From Acidobacteriota bacterium (GTDB lineage Bacteria > Acidobacteriota > Terriglobia > Bryobacterales > Bryobacteraceae): a DNA stretch of 64,000 nt. The stretch is taken from the NCBI GenBank assembly GCA_025350695.1, contig JANXXI010000184.1, positions 1 to 64,000 of the forward strand, read 5' to 3'. Under the pieces are notes generated by a model. It was not told the DNA's origin, ran no database searches, and saw nothing but the letters and a program-made list of their open reading frames with translations. Of this stretch, positions 9,314-19,002 are shown piece after piece. The stretch's first letter is position 1. Every line of letters starts with the position of its first letter. The translations under genes were made by a program, and so were the position numbers.

Positions 9314-9500
9314 TCAAATTTCGCATTGGTTAACTTTTCTCCACCAACCGCACGACTCTTGGCATCTCGTGTTACATTGGAGAAAATATTTCCAAAGTTG
9401 CGCAGCTCGAGGGATGGTAGTTTTTCCAACGTGGCCTGCGGCGTCAAAGCCTCCTCGTTCGAGCTCGCCCAATTAAATTCGCTCGCTTGAAAGGGGACTT

Positions 9501-12500
9501 ATGAAACAACATTTGCTGACTGGTCTATTGGCGATGGTCCTGTTTGGATCTTTGCCGCTCGCGGCGCAGAACGCCGCCTTAACCGGAACGATCAAGGACG
9601 TACAAGGCTCGGTCATTCCCAATGTCAAAATAACTCTTGCAAACCTTGATACGGGTGTCGAACAAAGCTCAAATGCCGATGGGTCGGGCAACTACGAGTT
9701 CCCAACTGTTCGCCCGGGCAACTATTCCCTCAGGGCTGAACAGGCTGGCTTCAAGACTTATCTACAGAGTCCGGTCACGGTTGCTGTGCAGGATCGAGCT
9801 CGCATCGATGTGACTTTGCAGATCGGTGAAACTAGTTCAGTGGTAAATGTTGAGGCCCAACCGGGCACGGTTCAAACGGATTCCTCCACGCTTGGCGATG
9901 TGGTTGAAAATAGGAAAATAGTTGAGATTCCGCTCAATGGACGCTTCTTCTTGGACCTGGCTTTGTTGACCGCCGGAACAACTGTGCCGTCCACTAATAA
10001 TCGGACTTTCCTGGCTGTTCCCAGCGGCATTGGCATGTCGGGAATTAACGCATCGGGTACGCGCGAGGATTCCACCAACTACATGTTCGACGGCCAGAAT
10101 TTGAGCGACATGGTGCAGAATCAGATCACGTTCCAGCCGAACGTCGATAGTATTCAGGAGTTCAAAGTGCAGACCAACGCTTTCAGCGCGGAGTATGGGC
10201 GCAATGCCGGCATCATCATTAATGCCGTGTCGAAATCGGGAACCAACAGGATACACGGCTCACTTTGGGAATTCGTCCGTAACGAAAAATTGGACGCGAA
10301 GAATTTCTTCGATCGCGCGGATTTGCCGATTCCTCCTTTCAAGCGAAATATTTACGGATACTCCGTAGGCGGTCCGATTATCCGCAACCGAACGTTTTTC
10401 TTCACTAGTTATGAAGGGCGTCAGGGTAGGGAGGTGGCGAACATCAACAGTCAAGTGCCGACGACTGCGGAACGGGCGACTGTGACCAATCCCGCGATTA
10501 CGAAACTGATCGCCTTGATTCCCGCCGCGAACACTGGAACCAACCGCTGGTTAGCCACGGCTCCCCGCAAGCGGGAATTGAATCAATTCACCGGTCGCAT
10601 TGATCACAACTTTTCTTCGCGCGATATCGTGTTCGGCAACTTCATTTCCAACCGTGACAGCCGCACCGAGCCGACTCTACAAGGCAACACGCTGCCGGGC
10701 TTCGGCGATTTTCGTCCAGCGCAACGCTACCTGCTTTCACTAGGCTACACGCACGTGGTTGCGTCGAACATGACCAACGAATTCCGCGCTGGCTTGAACC
10801 GCGTCCACATCAGCTTTACGCCGGACGTGTTGGGTGTCTACGATCCCAATACTTTTGGCCTTACGACGGGTTCGCCGGTGCTGCCGAACATTAACGTTTC
10901 CGGCGTGATGCGCTTTGGCGGGATTGATGGATTCCCGCAAGGGCGCGGCGATACCACGATGCAATATTCCGATACGATGGCGATAATCAAGGGCCGGCAT
11001 TCGATCAAGTTCGGTGCGGAGTACCGGCGATTCCGGAACAACAACTTCAATGGCGGAACGGGCGGGACGATTACTTTCGCATCCCTTGCCACCTTCCTGG
11101 CAGGCACCCCCTCAAGCGCCACGCAGACAAAGATTCCCGTGAATACGAGTCTTCGGGTGAATGCACTGGGGACGTTTATTCAGGACGATTTCAAGGTGAA
11201 TTCCAAATTGACAATGAACCTGGGCCTGCGCTGGGAGTACAACGGCGTGCCTAGCGAGAACTACAATCGTATGGCTATTTTTGATTTTAGCCAGAAGAAA
11301 CTTGTGCAAGTTGGAACCAACGGCGTTGAGGGGCCCTACGCCAAGCAGTACGACAACTTTGGCCCGCGCATTGGTCTATCTTATGATCCATTCGGCAAAG
11401 GCAAGACAGTGATCCGCACAGGCGTTGGTCTTTATTACGATCAACCGGTGACGAATTTGGTGAGCAACCTGGGCGCCAATCCTCCCTTTTCTTCGTCAGT
11501 GAATTTCACTAGTGGAGTGGTGCTGGCTTCGCCTTACAGCCAACCTGGCGGTGGCCCAGCGCTAATTGCCGCCCAAGCCGTGGACCCTAATTTCAAGAGC
11601 GGCCGGCTGCTTTCCTACAACATCAACATCCAACAGGAAGTGGCGGGTACGGTGTTTCAAGTAGCTTATGTTGGTTCCGGCGGACGGCATCTCCGGATCA
11701 ACGGGGACTACAACCAAGGCATCAAGGGCGTTCGTCCGATCGCCGGATTTTCCAGCATCAACATCAATGAATCCGCATCCAGTTCCAACTACAACGGCAT
11801 GTGGCTTTCGGCGAATCGCAAATTGGCCAAGGGTCTTACGTTTAGCGGATCGTATACTTTCTCGAAGTCGATCGACACGAATTCGGTTTCAAGCTCAAAC
11901 CCGCAGGCGCAGGATTTCCGCAACCTTAAAGGGGAGCGGGCGCTTTCCGATTTTGATGCGCGGCAGCGGTTTGTGCTGAGCGGTGTTTACCTTCTTCCAT
12001 TCAAAGGTTCCGGCGCGTTGATGGGACGGCTTGCCGAAGGGTGGAGCATTTCGCCGATCATCAATCTTCAAACAGGCAGCCCGTTCAGCCCCATCATTCC
12101 GTTGTTGGCTGACGGTAGTGGAAGCTTGGCGGCATTTGATCGTCCCGATGTTGTGGCTGGGCAGTCGGTGAAGATCTCAGACCCGAAGCCGGAGCTTTTC
12201 TTCAATAAGGCGGCTTTTGTTCGTCATCCCGGCGGTTTCGGCAACGCTGGACGGAATATCATCACAAGCCCAGGTTTTGAGGATATGGACTTTTCCTTGG
12301 CTAAGATGACGCACCTAAAAGAAGGCATCAACTTGCAATTCCGTGCGGAGATATTCAATATCTTGAATCATCCGAACTTCACGCAACCGAATAATACGGT
12401 GACTTCGACGGACTTCGGACGCATCACGGCGACGCGGACCGCGCGCGGAGATCTTGGATCTTCACGGCAGCTGCAGTTGGGTTTGAAGATGACTTTCTAG
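9501..12500 (+). CDS. TonB-dependent-receptor-like outer membrane protein (Oar-like)
   Basis: 999 residues, the shortest of the four paralogues. Signal peptide 1-22 ('GSLPLAAQ'), carboxypeptidase-regulatory domain (about 26-108, 'ALTGTIKDVQGSVIPNV'), plug (about 130-250, 'LNGRFFLDLALLTAGTTVP', 'YGRNAGIIINAVSKSGTN'), then barrel strands ending 'QLGLKMTF'. The start has AAAGGGGA 6 bases upstream. It is followed by GC-rich hairpins and then an exported M28 peptidase on the same strand, which suggests, but does not prove, a peptide-related role. No TonB/ExbB/ExbD genes are in the window. Confidence 0.93.
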   Translation: MKQHLLTGLLAMVLFGSLPLAAQNAALTGTIKDVQGSVIPNVKITLANLDTGVEQSSNADGSGNYEFPTVRPGNYSLRAEQAGFKTYLQSPVTVAVQDRARIDVTLQIGETSSVVNVEAQPGTVQTDSSTLGDVVENRKIVEIPLNGRFFLDLALLTAGTTVPSTNNRTFLAVPSGIGMSGINASGTREDSTNYMFDGQNLSDMVQNQITFQPNVDSIQEFKVQTNAFSAEYGRNAGIIINAVSKSGTNRIHGSLWEFVRNEKLDAKNFFDRADLPIPPFKRNIYGYSVGGPIIRNRTFFFTSYEGRQGREVANINSQVPTTAERATVTNPAITKLIALIPAANTGTNRWLATAPRKRELNQFTGRIDHNFSSRDIVFGNFISNRDSRTEPTLQGNTLPGFGDFRPAQRYLLSLGYTHVVASNMTNEFRAGLNRVHISFTPDVLGVYDPNTFGLTTGSPVLPNINVSGVMRFGGIDGFPQGRGDTTMQYSDTMAIIKGRHSIKFGAEYRRFRNNNFNGGTGGTITFASLATFLAGTPSSATQTKIPVNTSLRVNALGTFIQDDFKVNSKLTMNLGLRWEYNGVPSENYNRMAIFDFSQKKLVQVGTNGVEGPYAKQYDNFGPRIGLSYDPFGKGKTVIRTGVGLYYDQPVTNLVSNLGANPPFSSSVNFTSGVVLASPYSQPGGGPALIAAQAVDPNFKSGRLLSYNINIQQEVAGTVFQVAYVGSGGRHLRINGDYNQGIKGVRPIAGFSSININESASSSNYNGMWLSANRKLAKGLTFSGSYTFSKSIDTNSVSSSNPQAQDFRNLKGERALSDFDARQRFVLSGVYLLPFKGSGALMGRLAEGWSISPIINLQTGSPFSPIIPLLADGSGSLAAFDRPDVVAGQSVKISDPKPELFFNKAAFVRHPGGFGNAGRNIITSPGFEDMDFSLAKMTHLKEGINLQFRAEIFNILNHPNFTQPNNTVTSTDFGRITATRTARGDLGSSRQLQLGLKMTF

Positions 12501-12539
12501 GTCGCTAGCTGGCTGACTGGCTCCGCTTGAAGCCGAGCG

Positions 12540-12576
12540 GGCTGGCCAGGGCGCCAGCCGCGGACCAGGGGGTCCG
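12540..12576. repeat. Tandem GC-rich hairpins after the receptor gene
   Basis: Two adjacent perfect stems: GGCTGGC/GCCAGCC (12540-12546 and 12553-12559) and CGGACC/GGTCCG (12561-12566 and 12571-12576). There is no T-tract. They lie within about 90 bases of very GC-rich sequence, unlike the flanking DNA. They may be an RNA-stabilising or REP-like element, or a factor-dependent stop between receptor and peptidase. Confidence 0.5.
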
Positions 12577-12660
12577 CCCGGGGTCCGCCCAGCCCCACTT
12601 CGGACCTACCTACCGTGATAGTATCTTGAGAAAATCTAATTTTAATTAAGGGTTGGTCGA

Positions 12661-14022
12661 ATGAGAGTTTGCTTTTTTGTCTTCATGGCCGTGGGGCCTT
12701 GTTTGGGGCAGTATAAATCGGTTAATCCTCAGATAACTAAGATTGTTGAATCCGTTTCAGAGCAGCGAATTATTGAAACGCTCAAGAAGCTGGAGGGGTT
12801 CGGAACGCGCAACCTACTTTCGACGCAGACGGATCCGGTTCGTGGGATCGGCGCGGCGCGGCAGTGGATCTACAATCAATTCCGAAGTTACAGCCCGAAG
12901 CTGGAAGTGACCTACGATCAGTACAAGGTAAAGAAGATCAACGAGCCAAATTCCCGTGTGCCGCGCGATGTGGATCTTTATAACGTTGTTGCCGTATTAC
13001 CAGGCAAGGTGCATCCGCAGCAACGGATCATCATCAGCGGTCACTACGATACTTTGGTGCTGAAGGGTCCGACGGGGAATAGCACGACGGCTGGTGAAAC
13101 TCCTCCGTCAGGGGATCCGAACGGGCATGAACCCGGTGTTTCCGATAACGCAAGTGGCACGTCCTGCGTGATGGAATTGGCGCGGGTGATGAGCCAATAC
13201 GAATTCGACAAGACGATTGTGTTTATCGCATTCGCTGGGGAAGAAGAGGGTCTCATCGGAAGCACGCTGTATGCGGCAAAAGCCAAGAAAGCCGAGCAAC
13301 AAATTGAGGCTGTGCTGAACAATGACATCATCGGTTTTGAGGCTTCGGGCAGCGGGCGGAGCGATAGCCGGCGTGTGAATGTGTTTAGTGACGACCCGGC
13401 CGATTCGCCGTCGCGTACGTTGGCCCGTTATGCGCGGGAGATTGGCGAGCGTTACGTGCCGATGATGAAAGTGGATAACGTCTTCCGATCGGATCGCGTC
13501 AGCCGTGGTGGGGATCATACGCCTTTTTCTCTCGAAGGCTACGCAGGGGTGCGATTTTCTTCTCCGCAAGAAAATTTGGCGAACGAACATACGGTGACTG
13601 ATACTTTCGCGAATACTTCGCCGGGGTACATTACTCGAGTGACGAAGGTGAATGGAGCGGTGGCGGCTTCGCTTGCACTGGCTCCGAAATCGCCGGCTGT
13701 TTCCGAGCTGGTGGAACGGAATGGCAAGAAGACCCCGAGACTTCTTTTGACGCGCGGCGCATCAAGGTCTGATGCCGTTCTGAAGTGGAAGCATGAAGCA
13801 GAATCCGACCTGGCGGGGTATGCGGTTGTGGTGCGCTCCACGACTGCGCCCTATTGGGAACGGGATGTGTTTGTTGGCAAGGCCAATGAGTACACTTTTT
13901 CGGACCTTTCGATCGACGAGCTTGTGTTCGGCGTTAAGGCGGTGGATAAGGATGGCAACGAAAGTTTAGTGTCACCCTACGTTCCGGTTGGCCGGCCTAA
14001 GCGTGTGATTGAAACATATTGA
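12661..14022 (+). CDS. Exported M28 family zinc metallopeptidase
   Basis: 453 residues. A short signal peptide ('FVFMAVGPCLGQ') precedes an M28 (aminopeptidase Y/bacterial leucyl aminopeptidase-like) domain: 'ISGHYDT' (first zinc His), 'GVSDNASGTSCVMELARVM' (bridging Asp), 'FIAFAGEEEGLIGS' (catalytic Glu and zinc Glu), 'NNDIIG' and 'GGDHTPFSLEGYAGVRF' (last His). All expected ligand positions are present, so it should be active. The last 100 residues ('DAVLKWKHEAESDLAGYAVV') look like a fibronectin type III-like domain. It lies downstream of a receptor on the same strand, 160 bases away. The substrate is probably oligopeptides in the periplasm or outside. Confidence 0.92.
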   Translation: MRVCFFVFMAVGPCLGQYKSVNPQITKIVESVSEQRIIETLKKLEGFGTRNLLSTQTDPVRGIGAARQWIYNQFRSYSPKLEVTYDQYKVKKINEPNSRVPRDVDLYNVVAVLPGKVHPQQRIIISGHYDTLVLKGPTGNSTTAGETPPSGDPNGHEPGVSDNASGTSCVMELARVMSQYEFDKTIVFIAFAGEEEGLIGSTLYAAKAKKAEQQIEAVLNNDIIGFEASGSGRSDSRRVNVFSDDPADSPSRTLARYAREIGERYVPMMKVDNVFRSDRVSRGGDHTPFSLEGYAGVRFSSPQENLANEHTVTDTFANTSPGYITRVTKVNGAVAASLALAPKSPAVSELVERNGKKTPRLLLTRGASRSDAVLKWKHEAESDLAGYAVVVRSTTAPYWERDVFVGKANEYTFSDLSIDELVFGVKAVDKDGNESLVSPYVPVGRPKRVIETY

Positions 14023-14110
14023 GCTTCGACTCGGTGCTTGGTAGACCGCTCCCTTACGATCACGGCTCGCTGCCGGTGTTCGAGGTGATTGTTTGTTCGA
14101 GCAGCGGATG

Positions 14111-17100
14111 CTAGAAGAGCAGCTTGAGGGCGAACTGCATCCTTCTTGGATCGCGAGCCGATGTAATGCGGCCGAAGGCGTCGTTGGCGTTCAAGCCGTT
14201 TGAGCCGGCGGTGAAACTTCCGTTCGCGGCGCTGTAGTTCGTATGATTGGGTGCGTTGAACGCCTCAGCGCGAAATTGTAGCTTCAACCTTTCTCGCAAT
14301 TGGAAGGTCTTGAACGTGGATACGTTTACGATGAACGCTGCCGGCTGCCGCACTGTACTGATCGATCGAGGCACGTTGCCGAATGTGTAAAGCGATGGGT
14401 TGATAAACGCTGAGGAATCAAACCACTGGATACCTCGACCGGGATTGGGGTCCACGAAATCGTCAGGTAGAGATGGGGCTCGCAGAATGTTCGGACGGTC
14501 GGCTAGGCCGTTATTGGCTCCACGGATTACCAAAGGTTGACCGGAGCTAATGGTTGTCACCGTATTCAATTGCCAGCCGCTGATGAAGTTGCTTAGCGTG
14601 CGATGATCAGCGCGCCACGTTTTTCCCCGGCCGACCGGGATCTCAAAGATGCCGCTGATGGTCAGGCGATAGGGGACGTTTGAAGGGTCCTCGGCGCGCT
14701 CGGCGGCTCGGTTATATTTCCCATTCTGATAGCCAAACGTTCCGGTGCCTTCGCCACCTCCGAAGTTCAAAGGATTAGCGACCGTATCGCTGATCAATTT
14801 TCCCCAGGTAAAAGAAGCGAGCAGACGGGCGCTCGAAGACAGCCGCTTTTCGACCGTCGTCAGCAATGCGTTGTAGTTGGAGTTTCCCAGGCGTGGGGCG
14901 CGAATTGTAATGGTGCTGATGTATGGATATTGCAGCAGCAATTGCCGACGAGTGATGGTCGAAGCGCCAAGAGTGCTGGGCACTTTGCCTGAATAGGGAT
15001 TATCTAACCTATCGTTGAGTTGGTTCAGCAATCCGTATTGGCTGAGAAGATCCGGGCTGATTTGGTTGTAATCATAGCTGCCCCCGAATAAGTGGATCGA
15101 GTGATTGGCTGAGTAGGCCGCATCCACCATCCAGGTGCGCGACAGACGTCGTTGGATCGAGATGTTCCATTGTTGGGACATCGGAGTGACCCCGTATTGC
15201 TCCTGATAGGTTGCACTGCCGGAAGTGGCGAATAGGTTGGGTCCCAACTTGGCGCCTTCGGGCTGCGTGGGCGCGAAGGGAAATCCATCCTTCAATTGGA
15301 AGGCCGGCAAAACAGTGCTGCCGCCGGGGGCGTTGTATACCGTTTGCGTTGTTGCAAAGCCGTTGGTGCTTCCGAAATTATCCGTATAGAAAGACCAGAG
15401 CGACGGATAGAAGATGCTGTAGCCGCCACGGATTGCCGTCCGTTGATTCCCGAAAACGTCCCAGGCAAAACCAATGCGCGGAGCGATGTCGTTGTAATCG
15501 GCATTTACGGAACTACGTCCGAAATCCTGACAGGCATATTCGGTGAGACCCTGCAGTCCGTTGAGCGGGTTCTTGGCGAATGGATCAAAGCGGGAAGTAC
15601 CGCAGCGTCTTTCGTAGGGCTGCTGTTGCAGATCGTAACGAACCCCCATGTTAACGGAGAGTCTGCGCGTGGGACGCCAATCGTCATTAATATAGAAGCT
15701 AGCTGATTTGCCCACTTCCGATTCGCCAAGGTGCGTGGTGACAGAAGCACTGCCGACCGCGCCCAGTAAATAAGAAGCGAAGGCGGAGCCAGTGGCCGTT
15801 GTATTGGCTAACGCATTGTTGGTTAGAGCGGCGGAGAAGTTGAAGGTTCCCGATGGGTTGCTCTTCTGCAGATTGTTGGCCTGGATCAGACGCATTTCAG
15901 TGCCGAATTTGATGGAGTGATTTCCTCGGACATAGTTGACGCCGTCATATAGCTGCCAGACTAAGCCGCCGCGATGGCCAACCGTGCCCGTGCTGAAACC
16001 GGGAAGGCCGTTACTAATCGCTGGGAAGACGTCGCCGGGAACAACGGCGGGCAGCCCCAGTTTTTGCGGCCAACCTTGATCGGCGCTAGGAACGGCGAAG
16101 CCAAAATTCTGACGAGCGAGGCCGATGCGGAATTCGTGGAACAGGTTGGGCTTGAGGACATAGCTATCGGACAGCACGACGTTGTGGCCGCCGAATGGAT
16201 CATTGCGACCGCGAATCACGTTGCTGGGATACAAATTGCCGGCGCCCTGATCGGTGAACTGCAAGTAGTAAATATAGCGGCCTGAAATGTTGTGCTTGTC
16301 GTTGAAGCGATGGTCTAGCCGGGATGTGGATTGATTCATCCGCTTGTAGCCGCTGACTGCGCCGTAGTAGTTGTTGAGAAGGGTTAGCGGATTGTCAGGA
16401 GTGCGGTTGGCCAGCGGATAAAATGCCAGAATGTTTTTGGCAACTGGATCGATGCGATTGGTGGGGATGACGTTATTGGGGAATGCCAATCGCGCCGTTC
16501 CAGTTCCGTTGGGTCCGGTGGTGAGAGTGTTGAGATCGTAGATGGTTAGCTTTCGGCTTTGCCCGTCGTAGAGTTCAGAGAAATCTCCGGCACGCTGGGC
16601 ATCGGAAGGCATGGTGTAAAACCCGGAATTGCTGCTGACGAAGCGATAGCCATCGTAGTTGAAAAAGAAGAAGCTGCGGTTGGCGCCGTTGTAGAGTTTG
16701 GGGATTTTAATGGGTCCGCCGATCGTGCCACCAAAATGGTTGTAACGCAGCGGGAGCTTGGGGCGCGCAGTGCGGTTATTGGTCCAACTGTTGGCGTCGA
16801 TTGCGTTGTTGCGCAGGTAGTGGTAGAGCGTGCCATGGAATTGGTTTGTGCCGGACTTAGTCACCAAATTGACAACGCCGCCGAGTGTGAAGCCGTATTC
16901 GGACGACATGGTATTGGTTTGCACTTTGAATTCCTGGACTGCGTCTGTGACGGGATTGACGTTGACATCGGGCACGTAGGGGTTGATGCTGCTAAGGCCG
17001 TCGACGATCAGGTTGTTGCTGGCGATGGGGCCGCCGTTGATGCGGATGGCGGAGACGGTGAGGCCGCGGTCGGCGAAGCCATTGGCGTCGGGGCCGAAGG

Positions 17101-17593
17101 CGGATTGCACGGAGGGCGCGAGAAGCACGAGGGAAAGGGCACTGCGTCCATCAACGGGGAGCTCTTCGATGGCGCGGCTTTCGATGACTTTGCCGAGTGT
17201 GGCGGTGCCTGTGTCAACAAGGGGTGCATCCGCCGTAACGAAAATTTCCTCTGCAACGGAGCCCAATTCAAGGCGGATATCGATTTGCGCGCGCTGATCC
17301 ACTTCAAGTGTGAGGCCGTTACGTACGGATTTCCGGAAGCCGGATTTTGAGATGGTTAAGCGATAGTTGGGGCCCGCTGGAAGGTCGTTCAATATGTAGT
17401 TGCCGCTTTCGTTGGTAGTGGCGGGGTATTCGAAATTCGTGCCTGTGTTGGTGAGGGTGATCGTGGCATTCGGGACAGGGGATCCGGTGGAATCGGCGAT
17501 ACTGCCGAAGAGTGAGGCGCGGCTCTGTTGCGCGTGACTGGTTGCGGACACCATGACAAGCACGGCGAGTGAACGGAACAGTTGGTGACCCAA
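14111..17593 (-). CDS. TonB-dependent-receptor-like outer membrane protein (Oar-like)
   Basis: About 1160 residues if started at TTG 17593. The ORF track starts 28 residues earlier, but AGGAG lies 5 bases before this TTG and the signal peptide ('LFRSLAVLVMVSATSHAQ') begins right after it. Domains: carboxypeptidase-regulatory ('RASLFGSIADSTGSPVPNA'), plug ('VDGRSALSLVLLAPSVQS', 'YGFTLGGVVNLVTKSGTN'), barrel, terminal 'MQFALKLLF'. It is convergent with the M28 peptidase gene (about 90 bases between, no obvious terminator). Substrate unknown. Confidence 0.93.
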   Translation of the reverse strand: MGHQLFRSLAVLVMVSATSHAQQSRASLFGSIADSTGSPVPNATITLTNTGTNFEYPATTNESGNYILNDLPAGPNYRLTISKSGFRKSVRNGLTLEVDQRAQIDIRLELGSVAEEIFVTADAPLVDTGTATLGKVIESRAIEELPVDGRSALSLVLLAPSVQSAFGPDANGFADRGLTVSAIRINGGPIASNNLIVDGLSSINPYVPDVNVNPVTDAVQEFKVQTNTMSSEYGFTLGGVVNLVTKSGTNQFHGTLYHYLRNNAIDANSWTNNRTARPKLPLRYNHFGGTIGGPIKIPKLYNGANRSFFFFNYDGYRFVSSNSGFYTMPSDAQRAGDFSELYDGQSRKLTIYDLNTLTTGPNGTGTARLAFPNNVIPTNRIDPVAKNILAFYPLANRTPDNPLTLLNNYYGAVSGYKRMNQSTSRLDHRFNDKHNISGRYIYYLQFTDQGAGNLYPSNVIRGRNDPFGGHNVVLSDSYVLKPNLFHEFRIGLARQNFGFAVPSADQGWPQKLGLPAVVPGDVFPAISNGLPGFSTGTVGHRGGLVWQLYDGVNYVRGNHSIKFGTEMRLIQANNLQKSNPSGTFNFSAALTNNALANTTATGSAFASYLLGAVGSASVTTHLGESEVGKSASFYINDDWRPTRRLSVNMGVRYDLQQQPYERRCGTSRFDPFAKNPLNGLQGLTEYACQDFGRSSVNADYNDIAPRIGFAWDVFGNQRTAIRGGYSIFYPSLWSFYTDNFGSTNGFATTQTVYNAPGGSTVLPAFQLKDGFPFAPTQPEGAKLGPNLFATSGSATYQEQYGVTPMSQQWNISIQRRLSRTWMVDAAYSANHSIHLFGGSYDYNQISPDLLSQYGLLNQLNDRLDNPYSGKVPSTLGASTITRRQLLLQYPYISTITIRAPRLGNSNYNALLTTVEKRLSSSARLLASFTWGKLISDTVANPLNFGGGEGTGTFGYQNGKYNRAAERAEDPSNVPYRLTISGIFEIPVGRGKTWRADHRTLSNFISGWQLNTVTTISSGQPLVIRGANNGLADRPNILRAPSLPDDFVDPNPGRGIQWFDSSAFINPSLYTFGNVPRSISTVRQPAAFIVNVSTFKTFQLRERLKLQFRAEAFNAPNHTNYSAANGSFTAGSNGLNANDAFGRITSARDPRRMQFALKLLF

Positions 17594-17988
17594 GAAAACT
17601 CCTGCATAACATCGTATCCCATGGCTGGTTTGAAAATCGGAGGAGTAGGCTCGTTCCATGCGCGATGGCGCAACCAAATGCGGATGTCATTTCTTTGAAA
17701 CGCACCATTCGCTTCGGCGCGTGTCCCGCTTCCCTGTTGAGGATTGATTCATCCGGCGCGGGTTCCTTTAGTTTAGGCAAGGCTCTCCAACTGGCGATAG
17801 TTCGCTTGCGGGCCGCGCTGCGCGACAAGCCGCTAAAACAATCGGCAATTCGTAATGGCAGCTACCCGCTCTTCCTGATATACATTGAAAATTCATCCAC
17901 CGCCATACGGGCGTTGCGGGAGCACGCGGCTGCAAACGCCAGCCCGGAGCGTCAAGTGGCCTTGCAGGAAGACGGCTGGAATGGTGAG

Positions 17989-18189
17989 CGCAATGACATC
18001 ATCTTACGGAGCACCGTGAGCGGTGAATACCGCTCTGAAATATCGTCCGCGAGGATTGTGAGTCCAAGCGAGCTCGAAGTGTTAGAGCCTGACAAAACTG
18101 AAATCCTAACGCTCGCGACTTGTTATCCCTTCCCCGCGTTTGGCGCAGCGCCGGACCGATTCATATTACGGTCCAAGCGAATCTGTTGA
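17989..18189 (+). pseudogene. Remnant of a sortase gene (C-terminal part only)
   Basis: The last 66 residues of the 206-residue ORF match the end of a class D/E-like sortase: 'NDIILRSTVSGEYRSEI', then 'RIVSPSELEVLEPDKTEILT', the catalytic-cysteine motif 'LATCYPF' and 'APDRFILRSKRI' with the catalytic Arg. The first half of the enzyme, including the catalytic His motif (GHRD type), is missing. The upstream part of the ORF resembles nothing known and overlaps the divergent receptor start. I read this as the 3' relic of a dead sortase gene. No LPXTG-type substrate is visible nearby. Confidence 0.7.
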
Positions 18190-19002
18190 GCGACCCTGGC
18201 GCGGCTTTGCCCCTTATGCCGGCGAAGTGAACCACTGCCAGATTATGTACAGTTCCGCCGCCACGAAAAGTGTTCCAAAGATTCCCTGGTGGTACTGCGC
18301 CAACCAGAGTGGCAGGTAGGTATCGAGGTTGTCCTTGCGTTTCCCGGTTTATCGACCCGCAACTACAGTTAACGGGCAATGACCAAGGTTCCAGGCAAGA
18401 AACAAACATTGAATCATCACCCGCGAACTTAGCGCATCGGCGCACCGATACTGATGCCTGGCCCCATCGATAGGGATTCCTATGATGCATATTACGAAGA
18501 AGAACCAAATCCTGTGTGAAACAGCTTTGTGCGGACTAAAGCTCGCGAATTGGGGCGCAGCGACGGCTTAACCATAGTCTTCCCAGAGCTAAGCTGTGAG
18601 CATGTTGGGTTGAGAGGGCTAGTCGAAGTGCTTACCCCATTATGGCTACCTCTCCGAAAAACGGGGACATGACGAAATGATATCTTTTTTCGTTATCGCA
18701 AGCGTTTGATTTTCCCAAAAGGGTAACTTTCGAAGAAAGGCTGTCTGTTCCGTCACTCCCCGTTTTTCCGTTGCTTTTGTTGTGGGGCGAATCGTTTTAT
18801 CAACGGCTTAGGGAGTTGGCGTTTCTCAACGCCGAGTTTGATCGAATTTCTCTTTCGGCAACACGCGTCAAATCTGGAGAAAAAACTATTACTGAACCGG
18901 TTTAAGTCGAAATGCACTGTAGCAGCGAGGTGCGGTTACTCAGAGGTTCACGGTAGCTCGTCGCTGTTCTGAAAATTAAAAATTCAAGGTGCATCAATCA
19001 GT
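18190..19002. other. Gene-poor, decayed region
   Basis: About 810 bases with no intact gene. Near 18108-18319 the plus strand holds an open frame of about 69 codons with coding-like composition ('RGFAPYAGEVNHCQIMY', 'VPKIPWWYCANQSG'). It overlaps the sortase relic in another frame. A 28-residue piece ending 'DAYYEEEPNPV' (about 18432-18521) follows a TAG. Both look like gene fragments. The rest (18520-19000) holds an inverted repeat and the leader of the PEP-CTERM gene. No promoter was identified with confidence. Confidence 0.5.
18656..18768. repeat. 12-bp inverted repeat, 113 bp end to end
   Basis: GAAAAACGGGGA (18656-18667) and its exact complement TCCCCGTTTTTC (18757-18768). The match continues inward with one gap (CATGACG against CGTCAC). 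This is the size and shape of a small non-autonomous (MITE-like) element, but no target duplication was identified and no transposase is nearby. Confidence 0.45.

Noticed and set aside
16559-17350. 263-residue plus-strand ORF
   Set aside because: It is antisense to the plug and N-terminal domains of a well-supported receptor and has a composition typical of shadow frames (Gly/Asp/Val-rich).
17569-18189. 206-residue ORF as one functional gene
   Set aside because: Only the last third resembles a protein family (sortase). The first part overlaps the divergent receptor start and the catalytic His half is missing.
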